Shown piece after piece: positions 12,634-24,590 of a DNA stretch of 64,000 bases (position 1 is the stretch's first letter; each line of letters starts with the position of its first letter). The stretch is from positions 6,786,299-6,850,298 of the forward strand of contig OZ022242.1 of the NCBI GenBank assembly GCA_963978895.1, read 5' to 3'. The position numbers were made by a program, and so were the translations under genes. The stretch comes from Erpobdella octoculata (Eukaryota > Annelida > Clitellata > Hirudinida > Erpobdellidae). The notes under the pieces were generated by a model. The model had not been told where the DNA came from, did no database searches, and was given only the letters and a program-made list of their open reading frames with translations.

Positions 12634-12844
12634 GAGAGGTGGGCATAGGTTGGATTGGCTTGGGTCCAGTTTTTTTTACACATGAGTAGGTTGAAAAAAA
12701 AAATGAAAAAGAGTTTAATTAGAAAAATGTTTAATTGTGGGTTGGGTTAGAAAATTTGACTTTTCAGGTGGTTAGGGGTTGGGTTGGGTTGAGAAAGTGC
12801 TGGGATAGGTTGGGTCGCCAAAAATGAACCCATGCCCACCTCTG
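12634..12844. mobile_element. Non-autonomous hAT-like MITE (211 bp)
   Basis: Terminal inverted repeats GAGAGGTGGGCATAGGTT (left) and, read inward on the other strand, CAGAGGTGGGCATGGGTT (right). Flanking 8-mers CACTCCTT (12626-12633) and CACTCCCT (12845-12852) match at 7/8, which fits a hAT 8-bp target duplication. The interior is rich in GGTTGGGTT. No transposase. Confidence 0.7.
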
Positions 12845-12908
12845 CACTCCCTACTTCCCTATGCTATCCAATAGAAACGTCACTCATAAGGTTGTATAAT
12901 TGTATAGG

Positions 12909-13583
12909 CAGGGGCGGCGCCAGGAATTTTGTTCTGGGGGGGTCCAAAATGTCCAAGGACAAGTTGAAGTATATATATATATATATACCTTTACCCATTT
13001 TTTTAAAAACTGAAATAGAACTATGTAAGAAATAAATACTGAAGTATTTACACTAGCAGATCACAATTTAGTCATGTTTTTTCTAGTTTATCTAGGTTTG
13101 TTACTGGCAAAGCAAAGTTCAAATATAAATGGAAAAATGTAAGTTGTTGTTATTACTAGGTTTTTTTTTCAAAAATTAAAATTTTTTCAACTAACACGAA
13201 AGAAGAGTTCAAAAAACAAACGAAGCTAATAAAATTATTATTCAATAATACCATAAAGTACTTAACTGTAAACGAAAAACAGTGAACTATCATCAATAAA
13301 CATTGAATAATCATAAAACTATACAGAATGTTTAAGAAAAACTAATATAATATAGTTAAACTCCATGCAGCAAAAACATAGTTTGAAAAAAGGAAGAAAG
13401 CCCGCCGCAGGCGAAAAAAATTTTCGACTGTTTTTAGTCTGCAGTCTGATTAACCCAATGAGGTTCAAATACCCCCCCCCCTAGTAAAAAAAAGTCTTTG
13501 GATTTGCAAAAATCTCATGGGTGGCACCTGTCGGAGCTGGGGGGGTCCGGACCCCTGGACCCCCCCGCCCAGCGCCGCGCCTG
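12909..13583. mobile_element. Non-autonomous hAT element (675 bp), perfect 8-bp TSD
   Basis: TIRs CAGGGGCGGCGCCAGG (left) and CAGGCGCGGCGCTGGG (right, inward), followed by G-rich GGGGGGGTCC blocks. Identical flanking 8-mers TGTATAGG at 12901-12908 and 13584-13591 give a perfect target duplication. The interior is AT-rich and non-coding. It lies 65 bp from the preceding hAT MITE. Confidence 0.9.
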
Positions 13584-13591
13584 TGTATAGG

Positions 13592-14035
13592 CCATTAGGC
13601 AGCAACATTTTTTAACCTTTTTGAACTAAAATTGGCAAAAATATTTATTGCTAGTTCTTGCAAATAATTTTAAATTAAACAACCTGGTTAACGATTAGGG
13701 AATATTGAAATCATTATCTCACAACACCAGCAGCACAATTCTGTCAAGCTGTCAGCAAAGCTTTGATTTCTCTTGCTACAGATGAGAAATGGATGGGACA
13801 TTTCTTACACAAACATTTTTGGGTGCATGCTCCTGTTAGCGTGCTCTGTAGGAACTGCACGTGTTAAATGATCGTTTCCCGTCATTAGCAGAATTTGCAA
13901 CAAAGTACGTCAACGAATAAACGTTCTTTTTTTTTGAAAACTTGGTACTTGGTGCTTAATAAAATAAAAACAACTAATGTAAAAATGATACCGTGGTGGG
14001 TACATTTTCCGATTCTCTTGTCAACGATAGAAGGT
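13592..14035. other. Unannotated stretch
   Basis: No coding or repeat structure recognised. Confidence 0.4.
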
Positions 14036-14640
14036 GTGCGTGGAGACGACTTTTCGTCTTCCTCCCCACCCATCTCCGCAGTCTTTCATTCCCATCCATC
14101 CATCCACATTCGCATTGATTTTTTAACCTTCATTTTCAATCTATTCTGATTCAGTAATTATTTTTCAGTGTGTCATTTTATCCCAATTACATACAAATTG
14201 CAATAATACTGTAATATGATTAAATATAATTTATTTATTTATTGAGGTCAATGAATAAATAATATTCCATAAACATTGTTTCTACTTAACTGCGTTCTAC
14301 GATCATTAACAGTTAATCCACCCGTGGCACATTCAAAATACTTCTTGCTAATTGGGACAATTTTGGCCATTTCTTTTCTCACATTTTCTCCCAGTCCAAA
14401 AGCTCAGCAAATTGTTTTACGCATCTTTTTTCCAATCCCGAATAATTAGCAATTTTACAAGAAATATTTATTATTTTACATTTTTCTTATTTAACTCTGA
14501 TGAGCTTGAATGACTTCCAAGCAACACTCTTTCCTTTGATAGATTCTAACTGTTGTAGCTAACTGATTTCTAATTACAGCCTTTTCCATATTTAACCGAA
14601 AATCCGTCGACTAATTTTGGAAGACAAATGCGTTAAGAGA
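14036..14640 (-). mobile_element. hAT/BED transposon remnant, copy 1
   Basis: It aligns by eye in segments with 55560-56345. Shared features are a CCCATCC-rich start, a TTATTTTTCAGT block, an AATTTATTTATTTA block followed by 'ATGAATAAATAA', and a TGAGCTTGAATGACTTCC-type block followed by ACACTCTTTCCTTTG. In the second copy the reverse strand of that last block encodes a BED-finger-like start. This copy is more decayed. Confidence 0.55.
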
Positions 14641-16040
14641 GCCAAGCAAAAGCCATGCAACCTACCCCACCCTTAACCCCAGTCTGAATTTACCGTCTAA
14701 CATAGGTTATATAAGTGCCATACATATGTAGTATATATTTATTAAGGAATACAAATCACGGCCTTTTCGGATCCTGGAATTATGGGATTGAAATTTTGTC
14801 AATCCCGGGGTTTCGGGATTGAGATCGGGTTTCGTGACCAGGACATTTAGGTAACCTATGCAATTTGACATAAACATGTTGTTACCATTTATTTTAGTGA
14901 TACAGCTTTTTAATAAAGAAAGTTTTTAAAGAGTTTCGTTTCTAATCTGATCATGTTGATTCAAAATATTTTCAAAGTCAAATAAACAGGGTAGAATAAG
15001 ATTCAAATTTCAATCGTTAAACCTGTTTTTTTTGCATGAAGCACATTTTGAGGGTCAAATCACAAATCACTGAAGCGTGCAACTTATGTGAGCAGAAAAT
15101 GTATACAGTGCCCCCCCCCCCAAAAAGTTCTTGGTCCCTCCACTTCCAAATTCCTGCTTGCGGCCCTGGATCCGTCCATGATTGGAACGACTTTTTGTAA
15201 ACTCGAATCAAGTTTACGGCATTTTGATTTTACTGTATATTTTATAAATTTTTTATATACATTTGATTAAAACATGTGCTAGCTACACACTAAAAATTAA
15301 ATAAGTCAATACATTAAGTCTTATGTGGGAGAAAATTACAAACTTGAGAAACCAGTTGCTGACGATAGAAAATTAAATCGTCAGTCAACAAACGAGAATT
15401 TTCAAATAATGTGCTTATTTTCAATTTTAACAAGCCAATATTAATGTTTGGAGTGTTTTATATTAAGAATACAACATTTTTGTGAATTTTTTATTCTGTG
15501 TTCAAATTAAGGCGATCGTACGTTTACGTTACATTCAGTGCAAGTCTCCCCTACAATTTATATTTGAAATGAAGAAACAGAAAAAATATTTAAATAAACA
15601 GAAATTTTTATTTTATAAAAAATTAAAAGTGCTGCACATTACTCATAAAATGGCAATCCAATAAGGCTGTTGATTGATCTTGAGCATATCTATGTATATA
15701 TCTATGATCTTGAGGTAGGTAACAGTTATGTAATAAATAATTTGATTGTCAGTCCCCCAAATTGCAAACCATTTTCTTATCCCACAAATTTTTAATTTAA
15801 TAAAAGTTTTGTAGTAATTATCCTAAGACAAAATTGAATTAAAACAAATTTGTTTTAAACAATTTACCACACTATGCGCCGGATGTGATGCTCATTGATA
15901 ATTTTAGCTCTCTCGCTACTAACATCAACAATAACAACAGATAATAGATAGGCTCACTGCTGGATATCTGAATTTTAATTTATTGAATTATTTCGTTCTG
16001 ATGTTTTGAAAAGTTTATTTGTCACAACTCTCTATTAAAA
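14641..16040. other. Intergenic stretch upstream of the E2 gene
   Basis: Nothing coding was recognised. A hAT-like subterminal fragment (GGATCCAGGG on the reverse strand next to a G/C run) is at 15108-15175, and GGGATTG repeats are at 14785-14830. The promoter of the downstream gene should lie near 15900-16040, but no TATA or initiator stands out. Confidence 0.4.
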
Positions 16041-19000
16041 ATGACTTCACCTGCTAAAAGACGTCTGATGAGAGACTTCAAAAGGTAAACCGTTTCGTGT
16101 TTCGTAGTTTACTATTGCGTTTCATTTCTTTCGGTTCAATTCGTTGTAGATATCGTTGAAATGTTTTGTTTGTATATAAGGTTTCTTTTTGCGTGTTTTA
16201 CATTTAATATAAACGTTAATGTTTGGATTGAAGTGAAAACTAACTTACTAATTTAATAAACTGCTAAACTTTATAAAATCCACCAAAGAAAGGGATTCTT
16301 AGGTTTTCATGTCCTCAACCTCCTTAAAGTTTAATTTTTAATTATGTTGCTGTAATATATTAGATTAAAACTTAGAACAATGTATATTCGTTTTTGAGCT
16401 AAATAACTTTTCTTATCTTTCATATTTACATCTCATTGTTTTATAAAAAGTTAGAAAACTGGTCCAATTCTGATAAAAATGCTTTGAAGTTTAGGATGCT
16501 AGCTAGGTTGATAATCGGTTGATAAAAATTGAACGTTGAACTTGAACCAAATATTATTAGAGGAAATTATGTAAATAATGCTTCCATTATAAAATTATAA
16601 CTTGCAAAGAAATCATTGCATCTTTACAGGAAGGCAAGATTAGTAACATGCATATTTTTTTGTTTGTTTCAGATTACAGGAGGATCCACCAGCTGGAGTG
16701 AGTGGAGCTCCAAGCGATAATAACATCATGCTCTGGAATGCTGTCATATTTGGGTTCGAGCCTCTTCATGTTGTATAAATCAATTTGTGACATTTTGTGG
16801 CTATGTTTTAATAAATGCTTATTTTTAATTTTAAAAACTACATTTAAAATTGATCTCAATTTTACACTTACAACATCCTCAGTCCACAAGACACACCATT
16901 CGAGGATGGAACTTTCAAACTCACACTGGAATTTTCTGAAGAATATCCGAATAAACCTCCTGTCGTCAGATTCACTTCGAAGATGTTTCATCCGAATGGT
17001 AAGCTTGTTTGTTGGGCTCAGTAAAACGGTCCGGAGGAAACTGGAAATTTTTGTTTTTTTTTTTTATATAAAACTTCCGCTGGTTTAATTTTTGTATATA
17101 TAACAAATTAATAATTTGTGGGACCATTTTTAAGGTTCTGTATTCCTTACAAAAATGTTGTGTGTGTTAAAATCTACAAAAATCACCTTTGTATAAAAAT
17201 CTTTGAAATTTAGCAATTTTTATTTCATTATTATATTCAGTTTAAAGCCATCTGTATTTCTATGGGTTGGATATTTCCCATAAATCAAACCTCTGGGCAT
17301 GTTTCAATGTGATGGTCATTCTGTCATTTTTAATGCTCTCGATTTAAACTCGAATTATACTGCATCATATAAGCTGAACAATTTGTTCAGCGCACATGCA
17401 AAGTGTTGTAACTGTTGGCTGAAATAGTTGACAACCCTGAATTGTACCTTGCAAGTAAGAGGTTTGAATCAAACTTTTATCCTTTCTTTAAGGCAATTAC
17501 ATGACTCAGTTTCTAGCTTTACAGCTGAGGCAATAATAAGATTTCGACATAACGTTACAATTCGGCATACAACCAATGTGGGGTTATTTTTTATTAAGAT
17601 TTAGCACATGCCTTTTTCAAGACAAGTCTTGCACAGAGGCAAGAAAGGGTCCTTGAAAAGGCAGCCATTTATAGGCGCCTGCCCCTTTAGCAATGCGAGT
17701 GAACTCCTTGCTGAGTTCCACTGGTGACGCCGGTGAGACTTGAACTGCCGACCTAACGATCGACAGGTGAACGCTCTACTGCTATGCCACCAGTGCCCTC
17801 ACTTTTGACTGGAAAACCTTAAATTCTGCCATTTACAGGCTGTGCCTAGTGTTTAGACTGCTATCATACCTGATGCTATATTTATTTGCAGTATATGCCG
17901 ATGGAAGCATATGCCTGGATATCCTGCAGAACAGGTGGAGCCCAACATACGATGTCTCTGCAATTTTAACTTCAATTCAGGTAAATGAATTATTTCTAAA
18001 TAGAAGGATTTTTTAAAAAGCAGAAGAAATCTAATTATGTATTATTTATGCGGTGTTAGTTTTAATTATCATTTTTAGGGCACATTTTAGGGCTTGCTGA
18101 GCACATCTGAAATAATTTTAATTTAGCTGATGACATGTGAATTATTTTTTCTTCATTTGACTCAATTAGTTCTACATTTCCACCTCTGTTGTCAGATGTC
18201 ATTGTAAAAAAAACATCGTTTCTTATTTATTATATCTGGCCTTACTACAACTGGATGATACTGTACAGCTAATGTAGCTCGGTTACAGTAGATGTTCAAA
18301 TAGAAGTAGATTATTAGACTGTAGGTTGAATTGATCTTACGAGGTCGTCTGCTGTTTGGTGCGAGCATATAGCCACAAGTTCAACAGTTTCACTTGTCTA
18401 CTAGTTTCTATCGAACCTAGGCATTATTTTTTTATTCAGTTAATTAAAGATTTCTCAGTCAAGGTTAGGATTTAATGACATGAATTAGCACCATTATTGA
18501 GAATAGTTTGGATCATTTATTTTACAATTTTTTATATAAAAATTTTAATAAATTACAGCAATAAAATGTTTTACTGTTTCATTCTTGCTGAATACGCACC
18601 ATTGATCTTTATCTACAAACAAATTGTTCTCAGAAATGTATCTGTGCTCCTATTGCAGATTGCTGTTATTCCAAATTTTTTCATGCGGGAATGTTACTCA
18701 AATATCCACCCCGAACGACATATCTGAAAAATCAATAAGGACAGACTAAACTTCTATTTCACAATGAACTTGTTGTTTAGTGATAAATTGAAATAGTGGT
18801 GTCCATCTTACTATTTACTAGTTCTTGAATGATGCTCACTGCTTACACCATCTATTTATATCGTTATGCTCTCTGAGAGACAATGTGAAGTTTTTTTGTT
18901 GAGTCTCTTTGTCCACAAATTCTGAAGTTGGTCTGCAACAAAATTCAGTGTCACACTCATCATGCTATAATAAATCTGTCAATGCATAACATGTTGTTGA

Positions 19001-20070
19001 CTTGCTAATACAATTGTTTGACTATGTCATTCACGTATAACCATTCGTAATATAATCCCGCTATAATGCAAGAGACCATATAATTAGATGTGTTATATCC
19101 GAAATCCGTTATATCCAGATTATTAAAGAAAAACGTCAACAAGTTATTTTAGAAAAATAAATATTATTTATTGTTCATGAAACATCAGTGATGCAGTAAT
19201 GCAAATTTTATCCCCACCAAAATTTCTGACTTAAAATTAAAAATCTCAAAGTAAGTATTTAAAACCTTGACCAAGGTCAAATTTGTCGAGAATGAATGTA
19301 GCCAATGGAGATGGGAAAATGGGACTGTATCAAACTTTCAGTATGTTATATCCAGGATACTTTATAGTATGATTATACTGTATATTTATATATAGAATAG
19401 ATACATATTATTGTTCTGCTAGGATGGCCTTCAAGAACTGTTTGAGTCTGTCATGAGTATGCATTAATACGATTTGATTTCGTGTCTTTAGAGGATTAAC
19501 AGTTTTAGGTCGTTTGTAAACCACCATTTACTTACTTCTTTGTTATAACTGTATCATAACTATATTGAAGTATTTAGTTCAAACATGCATATTCAAGTGT
19601 AAGTTTTTGATATAAATAGATCAGTGAAGTAAACCAATGAAATTTCATTTGAGTCATTTTATAATTAGAATATTGTAGAGTAGCATACTTATCCAAATCT
19701 ATTTGATTAAATGGTTTTTTAATTGATTATTTCAAATGAATTATTTGTTGTCTATCACTATTACTTGATTTTGTTTGACTGAACCTACTAGATGTAAGGC
19801 TGGGAAAGGTTGAATGATTGGGGATGTCTGATATGTCTATTTTTATTAAATGTGCATACAACTTAGTAATTTTCTAATGAAATAAATATTATAATAATTC
19901 ACACATTCAAAATACACGTATATCTTCTTCTACAGTCACTCTTGCACGACCCCAACCCGAACAGTCCTGCGAATAACGCAGCAGCCCAGCTGTACAGAGA
20001 GAACCGACGAGAGTACGAGAAGAAAGTCGCAGCAGTGGTACAAGCCAGTTGGAATGACGACGATGATTAA
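16041..20070 (+). CDS. UBE2A: E2 ubiquitin-conjugating enzyme, UBE2A/RAD6 type
   Basis: Five exons: 16041-16084, 16673-16753, 16883-16998, 17892-17980 and 19936-20070. All have GT-AG introns and consistent phase, giving 154 aa (the family is ~150). The start [14 protein letters not shown] matches the RAD6 N-terminus. The body contains [23 protein letters not shown], the HPN motif and the active-site block [13 protein letters not shown] with catalytic Cys88. Known role: with RAD18-type or RNF20-type E3 ligases it ubiquitinates PCNA in DNA-damage tolerance and histone H2B in chromatin regulation, in the nucleus. The C-terminus ends ...SWNDDDD, a short acidic tail absent from the human proteins and reminiscent of the longer acidic tail of yeast Rad6. 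A tRNA-SINE lies in intron 3. AATAAA occurs at ~20397, shortly after the stop. Identification is very secure; UBE2A and UBE2B cannot be separated here. Confidence 0.96.
17605..17800 (-). mobile_element. tRNA-derived SINE (family S1) in UBE2A intron 3
   Basis: On the reverse strand a tRNA-like head (GGTGGCATAGCAGTAGAGCG, then AGTTCAAGTCTCACC as B box) is followed by a family-specific body including GCGCCTATAAATGGCTGCC. Related copies occur at 21328, 31440, 35238 and 37849. Confidence 0.75.
17981..19935 (+). other. Intron 4 of the E2 gene
   Basis: 1955 bp of AT-rich intron. A segment at 19035-19120 carries TTATATCCGAAATCCGTTAT and a related GTTATATCCAGGATA lies at 19346, possibly the ends of a decayed inverted-repeat element. 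No exon seen. Confidence 0.5.
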
Positions 20071-20889
20071 AAAAAAGAAGAAGATGATGACGGTTGTGGG
20101 TAGCACTGTTAGGAAGTTCTCGTTGGACGAAAAGAGAGAGAGTGAGAGAAACTCACCTCGAATATAATTATTAATATAGTCGATAATTTTTAAAATTTGA
20201 TGTGATATTTTTGAGGTTTTTGTAGAGTAATTTTTTTGTCTCTCTCTCTCCATCGACTTGTCCACTTTGCCTGCTTTTTTTTCTTTCCACTCTCTCTCTT
20301 TACTTTGGTTTTAAGCCTTGCGTTTGCTGGTTTGTGTAGATTTAGAGAATCTGATCTATACTTGCCCGAGACCAGGGGTGTTATATATAAAGTTTAAAAT
20401 AAACATTTATTAACTTCAGTCAGTCAGTGAGATTGTATTGTTGTAAATTTTTTTTTTGTAGACTTTGACGTTTAACTGAATTTGGTTTGCAATTATTATT
20501 ATTGTGGTCATAAAGAACTAATATTAAAGTTTGTTATTTGTGTTTTTTGCTTTTCAGTTCAGCAATTTCTGCCGCAGTTGTTCCTGGTGAGGTTTTGTGA
20601 GGAACAGAAATGCTTTTGCTAGGATGGGAGAAATGTCTCACATAATCCTCTACCTTTACTATTATTATGTAAATACTCACACGCTTCGCGCTGTCAATTG
20701 CTGGTATTTATCATTTTGCATGGTTTAGAGAAAAACTATTTAATTCTTTAATAGTACAGAAATACAATGAAAGACAAAATGCAGCTATTTCAGACAAATG
20801 AGTAAAAACTATATAGCCAAAATAAAGCAGGGAAACAATAAAGTTATTTAATGCATGAATTTACCGGTAATTCTATCGAAAAAACAGAC

Positions 20890-20999
20890 GTCATGGAAAT
20901 AAGCGGCAAAATTTCTATTGACATGGCGGGTTGGGTTAATATGCTAATAATAATATGCTCTGCCATGTCAATAGGATTTTCGCCGCTTATTGCCATGAC
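20890..20999. repeat. Inverted repeat, 37-bp arms
   Basis: Arm 20890-20926 begins GTCATGGAAATAAGCGGC and arm 20963-20999 is its reverse complement with about four mismatches. The 36-nt spacer is AT-rich. A transcript would form a long near-perfect hairpin. It lies between two genes, and could be a tiny MITE or a hairpin RNA source. Confidence 0.8.
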
Positions 21000-21327
21000 A
21001 CGCGCCTTGTCAGTAGGACTGACCTGATTTAACTGGAAAATGGTTACCTACCTGACTATGGAAATATGTTGTGTAATATGGACATGGTCTTATTTCTGGA
21101 AAACTTTTTAAATTGGCAGAGTTCAAGTAAAAACAAATAATGAACTATTTGAAAATTCTTTGCATTTATAGATAGTTCAAGTTTTAAACATACAATGATC
21201 TTTGTTAAAAATAAATGGTTTTGAGTTTTGTATAATGCAATGAACATTTTATTGAGTTGTAATTTATTTAAGTCTTTTGTTTTTGTTCACTATATTATTT
21301 TATTTTTTTTTTGTTTTTTTTCTCTTT

Positions 21328-21467
21328 CACACGCCTTTTCCAAGACAAGTCTTGCTCGAAGGCGAAAAAGGGTACTTGCAGAGGCAGCTATTTATAGGCG
21401 CCTACCCCTATAGCAATGCGAGTGAACTCCTTGCTTAAGGGAGTTACGCTCTGCCACCAGCGCGGTA
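21328..21467 (-). mobile_element. tRNA-derived SINE (S1), internally deleted
   Basis: Close to the copy at 17605 over AGACAAGTCTTGC, GGCGCCTA and GCAATGCGAGTGAACTCC. The B-box part of the tRNA head is missing, with the sequence jumping to the final CTCTGCCACCAG. Confidence 0.75.
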
Positions 21468-22124
21468 TTAGCATGTTGCTTGGAAACCGATAATTGTTGT
21501 GAAATTTGGTCTTATACCAAGTTTTTTTTTAATTTATTGAAATTCTTTCCCTTCATATTGTTACATCAAGAAAAGAAGACAACAGATTTATCTCAGGATC
21601 ATTATCAACACCAGTTGCTGCTCTGACCAAATAATAAAAGTTTTTTTGATTCAGCCCAGTGGCTACACGGTTTGAATTTCGTCATTGGTAAATCATATTT
21701 GAATAATCATTTATCAATAATAAGAATTAATTGTTACAATCTTGCTCCTAATAGTTTGCTATGCTTTATGCTGCAGTGTGATATTAATGAGTTAGTGAAA
21801 TGTAACTTCATGCTAGAATCGGTAACATGTATGCTGTGTTGTGTACAATGTCACATCAGTTGCATGTAACCTAATGTAGCTATAAGCATTTACAGTTTCA
21901 AAGATGTGTCCCAAAAGATGCATGATATCCTGTTTTGATTCACCTTACCAAGTACTACTATACTACTATTCTTCATAAGAATAAATAGCTTATATTATAG
22001 CTAAATGTTTTATGTTATAGAGATACTAGATTTAAAATTTTTTATAAAATGCCAAATGAAAACATGAGAGTAAGCTTACTTATGTTAGAAATCAAACAAT
22101 GAAAGTGAAAAAAGTGATAAATTT
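21468..22124. other. Intergenic stretch
   Basis: AT-rich, with no feature recognised. It includes the 3' flank of the reverse-strand methyltransferase gene. Confidence 0.5.
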
Positions 22125-23507
22125 TCATGATTTTTTTAGATCTTCATGAATCCACAAAATATCATCTGGCCACTGATTCCAATGTTCTAAATTAAGAGAT
22201 TCGCCCGTCAAAATATTCGTAGCACGAAATCTTTCGTGTTTGAGCAGGTCGAGCATTTCAACCACGAATTGTTTGTCTTCAGAATCGTCCAATCCAGATC
22301 CGTAGTAACTTCGAAGTTTTTGCCACTCCATAAAAATATGAGTTATTAAAATTTCTTCGAAAAATCTCCTGCTCACTCTCAGAGCTCTGTGCTCGTGTCC
22401 TTCTATGTCGATTTTTATAATACCTCTTCGAAAATTAGTTACTTCGAGAAGATCGTTCATGACTATCGTTGTGGCATGAGGCGGACACGGCTCAGGTTCT
22501 TCGCAAAACCTGTCGGCGTCCTGAGACGTTAAGTGAACCCCGCCGAGGTTGTTTTCAGGAATCGATAATTCATACGTTCCTCTGTGATTGGACAGAGCAT
22601 TCTGTAGAACAATGATCTGAAAATAGACATTAGCAAAAGTATGTATTTCCTAGCATAACAATTATGATCAGATTTGCCTGGTTCATCGTGTATATTCAAA
22701 TAGTACAAAAAACAAGTTAATTATGTAGACATAAACATTTTATATTTAAATAATACAAAAAACAAACATTGCTTTCTATGTTGTTCAGCTTGATTGCTTT
22801 GTGAAGAAGTTTTAGATTTGATAAAAATGGCTCAACTGCAACCACTTTGTGACCTAAAGCTGCAGCAACAATAGAATAAATTCCAATATTTGCTCCAATA
22901 TCGATAACTCCGAGCTCGTTGTCAGACAACAAAATTTTGGTAAAAGTTTTTAATGTTTCTCCTTCCCACAAGCCATCTCTTTCAATTGAGAAGGATATGT
23001 ATTTATCTATATTAAGGGGATGTAAACAAATGTATCTTGGATGGTGAATTTTTATATCAAGTTGAATGCAATTGAAGTCATTTTCTAACGGGCTGGCACT
23101 GATGTCATACACACGACACTTTGCAGGTCCACCAAAGAGCTTGCCGAGTCGGATATCTTAAAAAAACCCAAAATTAAGTTTTAAAACCTTTGACAGCTAT
23201 TGAAAAAAACTGAAACATGTAAAAAAAAACCTCTTTTGTTGGACTTCTTCTTTCTAGGTGTACCAGAAACACCTCGGTTGAGAACAGGCAAAAAACTTTT
23301 TGACTTATTCGATTTAGCAGAGTCAGCTTGGTAATGGTTTGCATTTCGTTCATGCCGCGAGTGAGCGCGAAGGTTAGAATACAAATTTTTAGTTGAAGAA
23401 AATAATTGTTGTTTGAAAAAATCATAACTGCTCATAATCATAAGAATGGCGGTAGAAATAGCGGAGAACAAGCCCAACAACATTAACATTTTCACGTTCA
23501 GCCTCAT
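22125..23507 (-). CDS. Membrane-anchored FkbM-family methyltransferase
   Basis: Three exons on the reverse strand: 23507-23231, 23156-22768 and 22616-22125, phase-consistent, 385 aa. The ATG at 23507 is the only one before the hydrophobic segment. Residues ~6-27 (MLMLLGLFSAISTAILMIM) form a signal anchor after a short basic N-terminus, so a type II, Golgi-like topology is likely. A basic, Ser/Lys-rich stem follows. The FkbM domain shows the SAM-binding motif VIDIGANIGIYS (~176-187), then VVAVEPF, and later IIKIDIEGHE (~288-297), a usual FkbM signature. Family knowledge: FkbM enzymes O-methylate small molecules or sugars. Inference: the anchor suggests modification of secretory-pathway glycans, as invertebrates have O-methylated N-glycans, but the substrate cannot be read from sequence. 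C-terminus ...WIHEDLKKS. Confidence 0.88.
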
Positions 23508-23534
23508 TTGCGCGAAACTATAAAGCTTCGACAA

Positions 23535-24093
23535 ACTTTGAACTCTACATTACTACATTACTCATTCAGAATACGGCGTATACGCTGAGCTGAAGCCGAT
23601 ATTAGAGGTGATTGGAAATTGAGAACAATGATTACATACAGGTGACTTTGTTGATCCAAGCCAATCTCACCTGGTGAACAATGATAGAGACGGATCCAGA
23701 GGGAGAATGGGAAGATACCTACATCTCCACACCAGAGTATCAATTAAATTTTTTTGGTACATTATTCGGATTTTTGGAAAATTACCGTAGCTGAGAGTAA
23801 AATTGTTGAAAATACCCATGACAATACCCGGGTCATCAGCTTTTTGGGAGGATATAAAATGTGTGTCTGAAATTTTTTTAGAAAAATACCTACAACTGCT
23901 CCCTCACCGGTCATAAGCTTTTTTGGAAGGAGAAAGTGTAAAAAAAGTTTTGAACTAAAGGACCTGCATCCCCTCACCAGGAATTTCTGGATCCGCCACT
24001 GACCGTTGGCGTACACGTAGTAGGTAAATAGGCAGGAAGAGAGTTTGGATTTCCAGAAAAAGACAGACAAACAAACAGTCATTTATATACATG
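23535..24093. other. Intergenic stretch with a hAT terminus
   Basis: It contains the upstream region of the methyltransferase gene. At 23984-24001 the reverse strand reads CAGTGGCGGATCCAGAAA, a typical hAT-type terminus; the other end was not found. Confidence 0.4.
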
Positions 24094-24590
24094 CTAGCGG
24101 GGTACCGTAAAACGGGGTGACTTTGCCCGTGCGGGTGACTTTGGCCCAGCCTTTAAACGCATAAAAATATATTAAAAAAAATTTTTTTTTAAACTTTCGC
24201 TAGGTCACGCCATACATCACTACTATGCACACCTTTTTAGCATAATTGTTCATAGAAATATAATTTGTACTTTAAAATATAGGTTGATTTATTGGTCCTA
24301 AACGCTGAAAAAGTGACAAGGACTTAAATAAACAACAACAATATAGGTTGATTTATTTTGGGCCAAAGTCACCCGCACGGGCAAAGTCACCCCGTTTTAC
24401 GGTACTCGGCGCTGCCCGGAGTTTTTAATCGGTTTTCTATCGTTTTTCTGGCTCCAATTTCTTTCCCTGCTTGTTTTCCCGCTCCTGCTTGCTCTCCCGT
24501 TCCCGGTCGCTTTTCCGCTTGCTCTCCCATTCCCGGTCACTTTCCCGCTGCTGCTTGCCCTCCTGTTCCTGGTCACTTTTCCGTTAAGGA
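24094..24590 (-). mobile_element. Helitron-like element, 3' part, interrupted by a MITE
   Basis: On the reverse strand this ends ...CTCCGGGCAGCGCCGAGTAC, then CCCGCTAG, with CTAG at 24097-24094. That matches the 3' ends of the cluster at 40.6-44.7 kb. Beyond the MITE the body contains the same TTCCCGTTCCCGGTCGCTTT-type repeats. The 5' part is missing or unrecognisable past ~24590. Confidence 0.75.
24102..24405. mobile_element. MITE with near-perfect ~47-bp TIRs, inserted in the Helitron
   Basis: The left end GTACCGTAAAACGGGGTGAC... is mirrored exactly by ...GTCACCCCGTTTTACGGTAC on the right, and the inverted match extends to GGGCCAAAGTC. Removing 24102-24401 restores an uninterrupted Helitron end, with GTAC once at the junction. 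This points to a 4-bp GTAC target duplication. The interior carries a duplicated ATATAGGTTGATTTATT. Superfamily not assigned. Confidence 0.85.
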
